Part shown: positions 6,840 to 9,937 of the stretch, piece after piece
Position numbering within the stretch: position 1 is the stretch's first letter
Layout: each line of letters begins with the position of its first letter
Assembly: GCA_029776465.1 (NCBI GenBank)
Contig: JAKOTC010000234.1
Span: 1-9,937 of the forward strand
Reading direction: 5' to 3'
Length of the DNA stretch: 9,937 nt
From: Bacillota bacterium
GTDB lineage: Bacteria > Bacillota > Clostridia > Oscillospirales > JAKOTC01
Notes under the pieces: generated by a model
The model's database searches: none
What the model was told of the DNA's origin: nothing
Seen by the model: the letters and a program-made list of their open reading frames with translations, nothing else
Translations under genes and position numbers: made by a program

Positions 6840-7961
6840 TTACAGAGCATCGCAAAGCTCGATATTGACATCCGAAAACCTTCCGGAAAAATAATCGGAA
6901 TAACTGTTGAGGGGCGGCTCGCCGCTTTGATCGATGGGAATCGAAATCAGGAAGGTTGTCCCCCCGGCGCCGGTTTCAAACATCACCTTTCCGCCGTGCT
7001 CCTTGGCAATATATTCTACCAGGGTCAATCCCATCCCCATATCCCTCATATGTTCGCGGCCGCGAACCCAGGGTTGAAAAATCTGCTCTTGCACGTCGGG
7101 CGGAATCCCCTCTCCGGTATCCGAAACCGAGATCACAACCCGGTCATTTCCCTTCTGTTCAAACACCAGATTAATTCTTCCTTCCCCCCTGATGCTTTTG
7201 CAGGAATTGGAGATGAGGCATAAGATCGCGTGCATCAGCTTGTCCTCATCTCCATAAATGCAAACGGGCCGGCTGGGGTAAGTTACGGTTAAGGTAATTC
7301 TGGATTTTTCAAAAAAAGTTTTCAGATTTTCCGTCAATTGTTTTGCAAAACGGGTGAAGTCCATTCGGATGGGGGTAAAATCCTTCACGCCAGAATTGTA
7401 TTTGCTGAAGAGGATGAAATTGCGGATAAACCTGAGGTTTTTCATGTTATTTTGGTAAAGCATATCGGTCATGTGCTTTAACCGGGGGTCTGCGGAGACC
7501 TGCAGGCTGGTTGCCAGTTCGCGTATGAGGTTAAAGTTCTGGGCCAATAGTTCATTCTCCCAGACGGACAGCCTGGCAATCCCCTTTTCATTTTTGGAGA
7601 GCACCGTATTTTCAATGTCCTTCTTGGCCAAACTGCTTTGACCAAACTGCTGAAAGCAGGCACCCAAAAACTTGTCTTCCTTAAACACGGGGATACAGAA
7701 GAAGCCCACATCTCCCATCAAAGACCTGGTTGGCAAAACAGCGGGCTTTCGGCCTTTAGAAAGGAAGAGGTCACTCAGTTCATATTCGTTGTCACAGGCC
7801 AGCACCGAAAACAATCCGCCCGGAATCTTCAAAACGGAAAACTGCTCGTCCACAATTTTGTTGTTCCATATAACCGTGTACTGATTGTCAATCACAAAAA
7901 CAGCAAAAGGCGCTTCTTCGTATGCGAACCTATAAAGCTTATAAATCTCTGTGTTAATCAA
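6840..7961 (-). CDS. Soluble PAS / histidine-kinase-like ATPase, phosphoacceptor His apparently missing
   Basis: A 373-residue cytoplasmic sensor-kinase-like protein with no membrane segment. Order: a PAS-like domain (about 12-110, with APFAVFVIDNQYTVIWNN); a two-helix dimerisation segment (about 130-190); a GHKL ATP-binding domain (about 235-342) with N-box ISNSCKSI (Asn252), G1 DTGEGIP (281-287), F-box IFQPW and G2 MGMGLTLV (308-315); and a 30-residue C-terminal tail I do not recognise. In helix 1, LLAQNFNLIRELA lies where kinases have FL.N.SHELRTPL, which puts Asn144 at the phospho-His position. His163 lies near the start of helix 2. It may be a true but divergent kinase, a pseudokinase or a Spo0B-like partner. 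The start is TTG, with an extended Shine-Dalgarno. No response regulator is adjacent. Base composition looks more AT-rich than in pheST. Confidence 0.88.
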   Translation of the reverse strand: MINTEIYKLYRFAYEEAPFAVFVIDNQYTVIWNNKIVDEQFSVLKIPGGLFSVLACDNEYELSDLFLSKGRKPAVLPTRSLMGDVGFFCIPVFKEDKFLGACFQQFGQSSLAKKDIENTVLSKNEKGIARLSVWENELLAQNFNLIRELATSLQVSADPRLKHMTDMLYQNNMKNLRFIRNFILFSKYNSGVKDFTPIRMDFTRFAKQLTENLKTFFEKSRITLTVTYPSRPVCIYGDEDKLMHAILCLISNSCKSIRGEGRINLVFEQKGNDRVVISVSDTGEGIPPDVQEQIFQPWVRGREHMRDMGMGLTLVEYIAKEHGGKVMFETGAGGTTFLISIPIDQSGEPPLNSYSDYFSGRFSDVNIELCDAL

Positions 7962-7964
7962 CCC

Positions 7965-7976
7965 ATCACCATCTTT
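7965..7976 (-). promoter_or_regulatory. Extended Shine-Dalgarno supporting a TTG start
   Basis: The minus strand reads AAAGATGGTGAT, which matches 10 of 12 bases of the full anti-Shine-Dalgarno complement AAAGGAGGTGAT. Three bases (GGG) separate it from TTG (7961-7959), giving normal spacing from the GG-GG core. An in-frame TAA at 7982-7980 and no ATG or GTG between it and TTG leave TTG as the only sensible start. Confidence 0.7.
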
Positions 7977-8030
7977 TTGTTAAGGTTAAAATGATTTGTT
8001 AGGGTCTATTTCGTCTGCTGTTTAGGTTAT

Positions 8031-8051
8031 ATATCATTTTTTGTATGATAT
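8031..8051. repeat. 7-bp inverted repeat upstream of the kinase-like gene
   Basis: ATATCAT (8031-8037), a 7-nt spacer, then ATGATAT (8045-8051) is a perfect dyad 70-90 bp upstream of the TTG start. It may be an operator. I could not find a convincing -35/-10 pair near it, and the AT-rich composition makes a chance dyad possible. Confidence 0.4.
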
Positions 8052-8179
8052 TTCCTTTTTCATTGTAAACAGGAGCAGTCACATTGGGGTCACAAAAATA
8101 TAAATATTTAAATAAATTGATTTCTTATGATACTGCTTTATGGCATGGGTATCAATTTCAAAATTTCATTGAACCGATG

Positions 8180-9937
8180 TCAGGCAATGTGAATGACAAT
8201 CTCGCCTTCCATCTTAACGCTGCGATCCAAATCCACCTTAATCATGCCGGGCATTCCCTCGTAAGAATCGATAACCCTGCTGGCCACCCGATCCTCAATC
8301 TCCTTGCGGATCAGTTTGCGCAGCTCACGGGCACCATATTTGCCCGAATCGGCCTTGGAGGCGATCCATTCGCAGACCTCGGCAGTCCAGCCGAAGGCGA
8401 CGTTCTGCTCGGCAAGGCTGGCCTTAATATCTCTCAGCATCAGGTCGCAGATGTCCACCAAATTCTTATGGGTCAGGCTGTGGAAGACAATGACCTCATC
8501 GATGCGGCCCAAAAACTCAGGCCGTAAAAACTCGGACAAGGCCTTTTTGACCTTTTCCTCCGTCTCCACCTTTGCATTCTTTGCAAAACCCAAGGCATTT
8601 TCTTTATTCTCCGAGCCCGCATTGGTGGTCATGATGATCACCGTGTTGGCAAAACTGACGTTTCTTCCCTGGGCATCAGTCACCCGCCCGTCGTCCAAGA
8701 TCTGCAGCAGGATGTGCATAATGTCGGGATGGGCCTTTTCGATCTCGTCAAACAGGATGACCGAATAGGGCTTCCTGCGGACCTTTTCCGTCAGCTGTCC
8801 GGCCTCGTCATATCCCACATAGCCGGGAGGCGCACCGATCAAACGGGCCACCGCATGTTTTTCCATATACTCGGACATGTCAATCCGGATGAGACTGTCG
8901 GGGGTGTCAAAGAGGCTCTTTGCCAGAACCTTCACCAGCTCGGTCTTTCCCACACCGGTAGGTCCGGCGAAGATAAAGGAGGCAGGACGCTCTTTGTCAT
9001 AAAGGCGCATTCTGGTCCTGCGCATGGCTGCGGCAAGCGCTTCCACGGCTTCATCCTGGCCAAGCACCCGCTCTTTCAGCTGTTTTTCCAGATTGGCCAG
9101 CTTATGAATATCGCTTTGATGAATCTTGCTGGCGTCGATGCCCGTCCAAAGCTCGACTACCGCGGCAATGTCCTCTTCCGTAACACTAACCGATTTTGCG
9201 GCCGGCTCAAGGTTTTTCAGTTCGGCCTCAATTTTCAAAATATCCGCTTTTAAAATGGCAAGGCGTTCATAATCGATGTTGCCGTTGTCCACATTTTCAA
9301 TCTCATTTTCTTCTTTCTTCTTGACCGCCAAATCAGCGCTCAATTTGCGATAGCGCTGCAGTTCCCTGCTTTTCAGGGAAGCGTAGGCAGCGGCCTCATC
9401 CAGCAGATCGATGGCCTTGTCGGGCAGGAAGCGATCGGTGATATACCGTTCGGCCAGTTCTACGGTCCGCTTGACGAGCGCCGAAGAAATGGTGACCCCA
9501 TGATAGTTTTCATAATACCCCCGGAGGCCGTTCAGAACATTCACGGTCTCCTCCACGGAGGGCTCTTCAATGGTAATAGGCTGGAAGCGGCGCTCCAAAG
9601 CGGCATCCTTCTCGATGTATTTACGATACTCCTTGAAGGTCGTGGCGCCGATCACCTGAATCTCGCCCCTGGAGAGGGCGGGTTTCATAATGTTGGCGGC
9701 GTTCATGGAACCCTCGGCGGCGTCCCCCGCTCCGGCCAGATTGTGCGCCTCATCGATAAACAGGATGACATTCCCGTCGGCACGCACCTCGTCGATCAGG
9801 CTTTTAATTCTGCCCTCAAACTGGCCGCGGAACTGGGTCCCGGCCACCAGAGAGGCCAGGTCAACCAGATAAATCTCCTTTTTCTGCAACACATAGGGCA
9901 CGCTGCCCTCCACCACCCGCTGGGCAAGGCCCTCCAC
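8180..9937 (-). CDS. clpC: ClpC-type AAA+ ATPase (5' end cut by window edge)
   Basis: HSP100 unfoldase that threads proteins into the ClpP protease. 585 residues are visible. The first codon (GTG, 9937-9935) is an internal Val of the family's 'VEGLAQR', just after the first Walker A, so the N-domain and first P-loop lie outside. Numbering from there: Walker B1 VILFIDEAH (57-65); ALERRF Arg fingers (114-118); a short middle coiled coil (about 190-250); second Walker A GPTGVGKT (325-332); Walker B2 VILFDE (393-398); pore loop GYVGYDE (372-378); sensor IMTTNAGS; and RPEFLGRID (472-480). LGF at 449-451 sits where ClpP-binding loops carry [LIV]GF, which argues for a protease partner and against ClpB. 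The short middle domain also fits ClpC or a close relative rather than ClpB. No ctsR/mcsAB context is visible. The kinase-like gene starts 218 bp downstream with no clear terminator between. Confidence 0.92.
   Translation of the reverse strand: MEGLAQRVVEGSVPYVLQKKEIYLVDLASLVAGTQFRGQFEGRIKSLIDEVRADGNVILFIDEAHNLAGAGDAAEGSMNAANIMKPALSRGEIQVIGATTFKEYRKYIEKDAALERRFQPITIEEPSVEETVNVLNGLRGYYENYHGVTISSALVKRTVELAERYITDRFLPDKAIDLLDEAAAYASLKSRELQRYRKLSADLAVKKKEENEIENVDNGNIDYERLAILKADILKIEAELKNLEPAAKSVSVTEEDIAAVVELWTGIDASKIHQSDIHKLANLEKQLKERVLGQDEAVEALAAAMRRTRMRLYDKERPASFIFAGPTGVGKTELVKVLAKSLFDTPDSLIRIDMSEYMEKHAVARLIGAPPGYVGYDEAGQLTEKVRRKPYSVILFDEIEKAHPDIMHILLQILDDGRVTDAQGRNVSFANTVIIMTTNAGSENKENALGFAKNAKVETEEKVKKALSEFLRPEFLGRIDEVIVFHSLTHKNLVDICDLMLRDIKASLAEQNVAFGWTAEVCEWIASKADSGKYGARELRKLIRKEIEDRVASRVIDSYEGMPGMIKVDLDRSVKMEGEIVIHIA

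Noticed and set aside
8084..8527. Plus-strand frame overlapping the clpC-like gene 3' end
   Set aside because: Mostly antisense to well-conserved ClpC residues, without a family match or a good ribosome binding site.
9935..9937. GTG at the right edge as start of the clpC-like gene
   Set aside because: It encodes the internal Val of the conserved VEGLAQR after the first Walker A; the gene continues beyond the window.

Overview
The window is a core-genome segment of a Bacillota (Firmicutes) bacterium. The evidence is a CIRCE operator on groESL, a T-box leader on pheST, an IreB-family gene, a ClpC-type ATPase and strong AGGAGG-like ribosome binding sites. GC-rich coding with AT-rich intergenic DNA points to Clostridia, perhaps an Oscillospiraceae/Ruminococcaceae-like gut anaerobe. 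That lineage guess is inference from style, not from a marker gene.

Layout from left to right. (1) The groES-groEL operon reads leftward. groEL is cut by the window edge, and the promoter and CIRCE element lie just right of groES. (2) About 1 kb without a confident gene follows (1754-2756). It holds the groESL promoter, AT-rich DNA with short repeats, a possible gene remnant (2029-2190), a nested inverted repeat (2195-2282), and the pheST promoter with its tRNA-Phe-sensing T-box leader. (3) pheS-pheT reads rightward and encodes the two subunits of phenylalanyl-tRNA synthetase. A long perfect hairpin closes it. (4) A small ireB-family gene has its own promoter and terminator. (5) A soluble PAS/histidine-kinase-like protein reads leftward and shares a bidirectional terminator with ireB. 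(6) The 3' part of a clpC-like gene reads leftward and runs off the right edge.

How the genes relate. groESL (folding) and clpC (unfolding and degradation) are the two arms of protein quality control. pheST supplies Phe-tRNA and is controlled by uncharged tRNA-Phe. IreB-family proteins are phosphorylation targets of the PASTA kinase IreK in Enterococcus. These are neighbouring, mostly single-purpose transcription units rather than one pathway.

I found no defence system, mobile island, CRISPR array or obvious new multi-gene system. The best leads are the histidine-kinase-like protein with Asn where the phosphoacceptor His is expected, the cluster of ATATC/GATAT dyads laid over the pheST promoter, the nested inverted repeat at 2195-2282, and the T-tract-less perfect hairpin after pheT.
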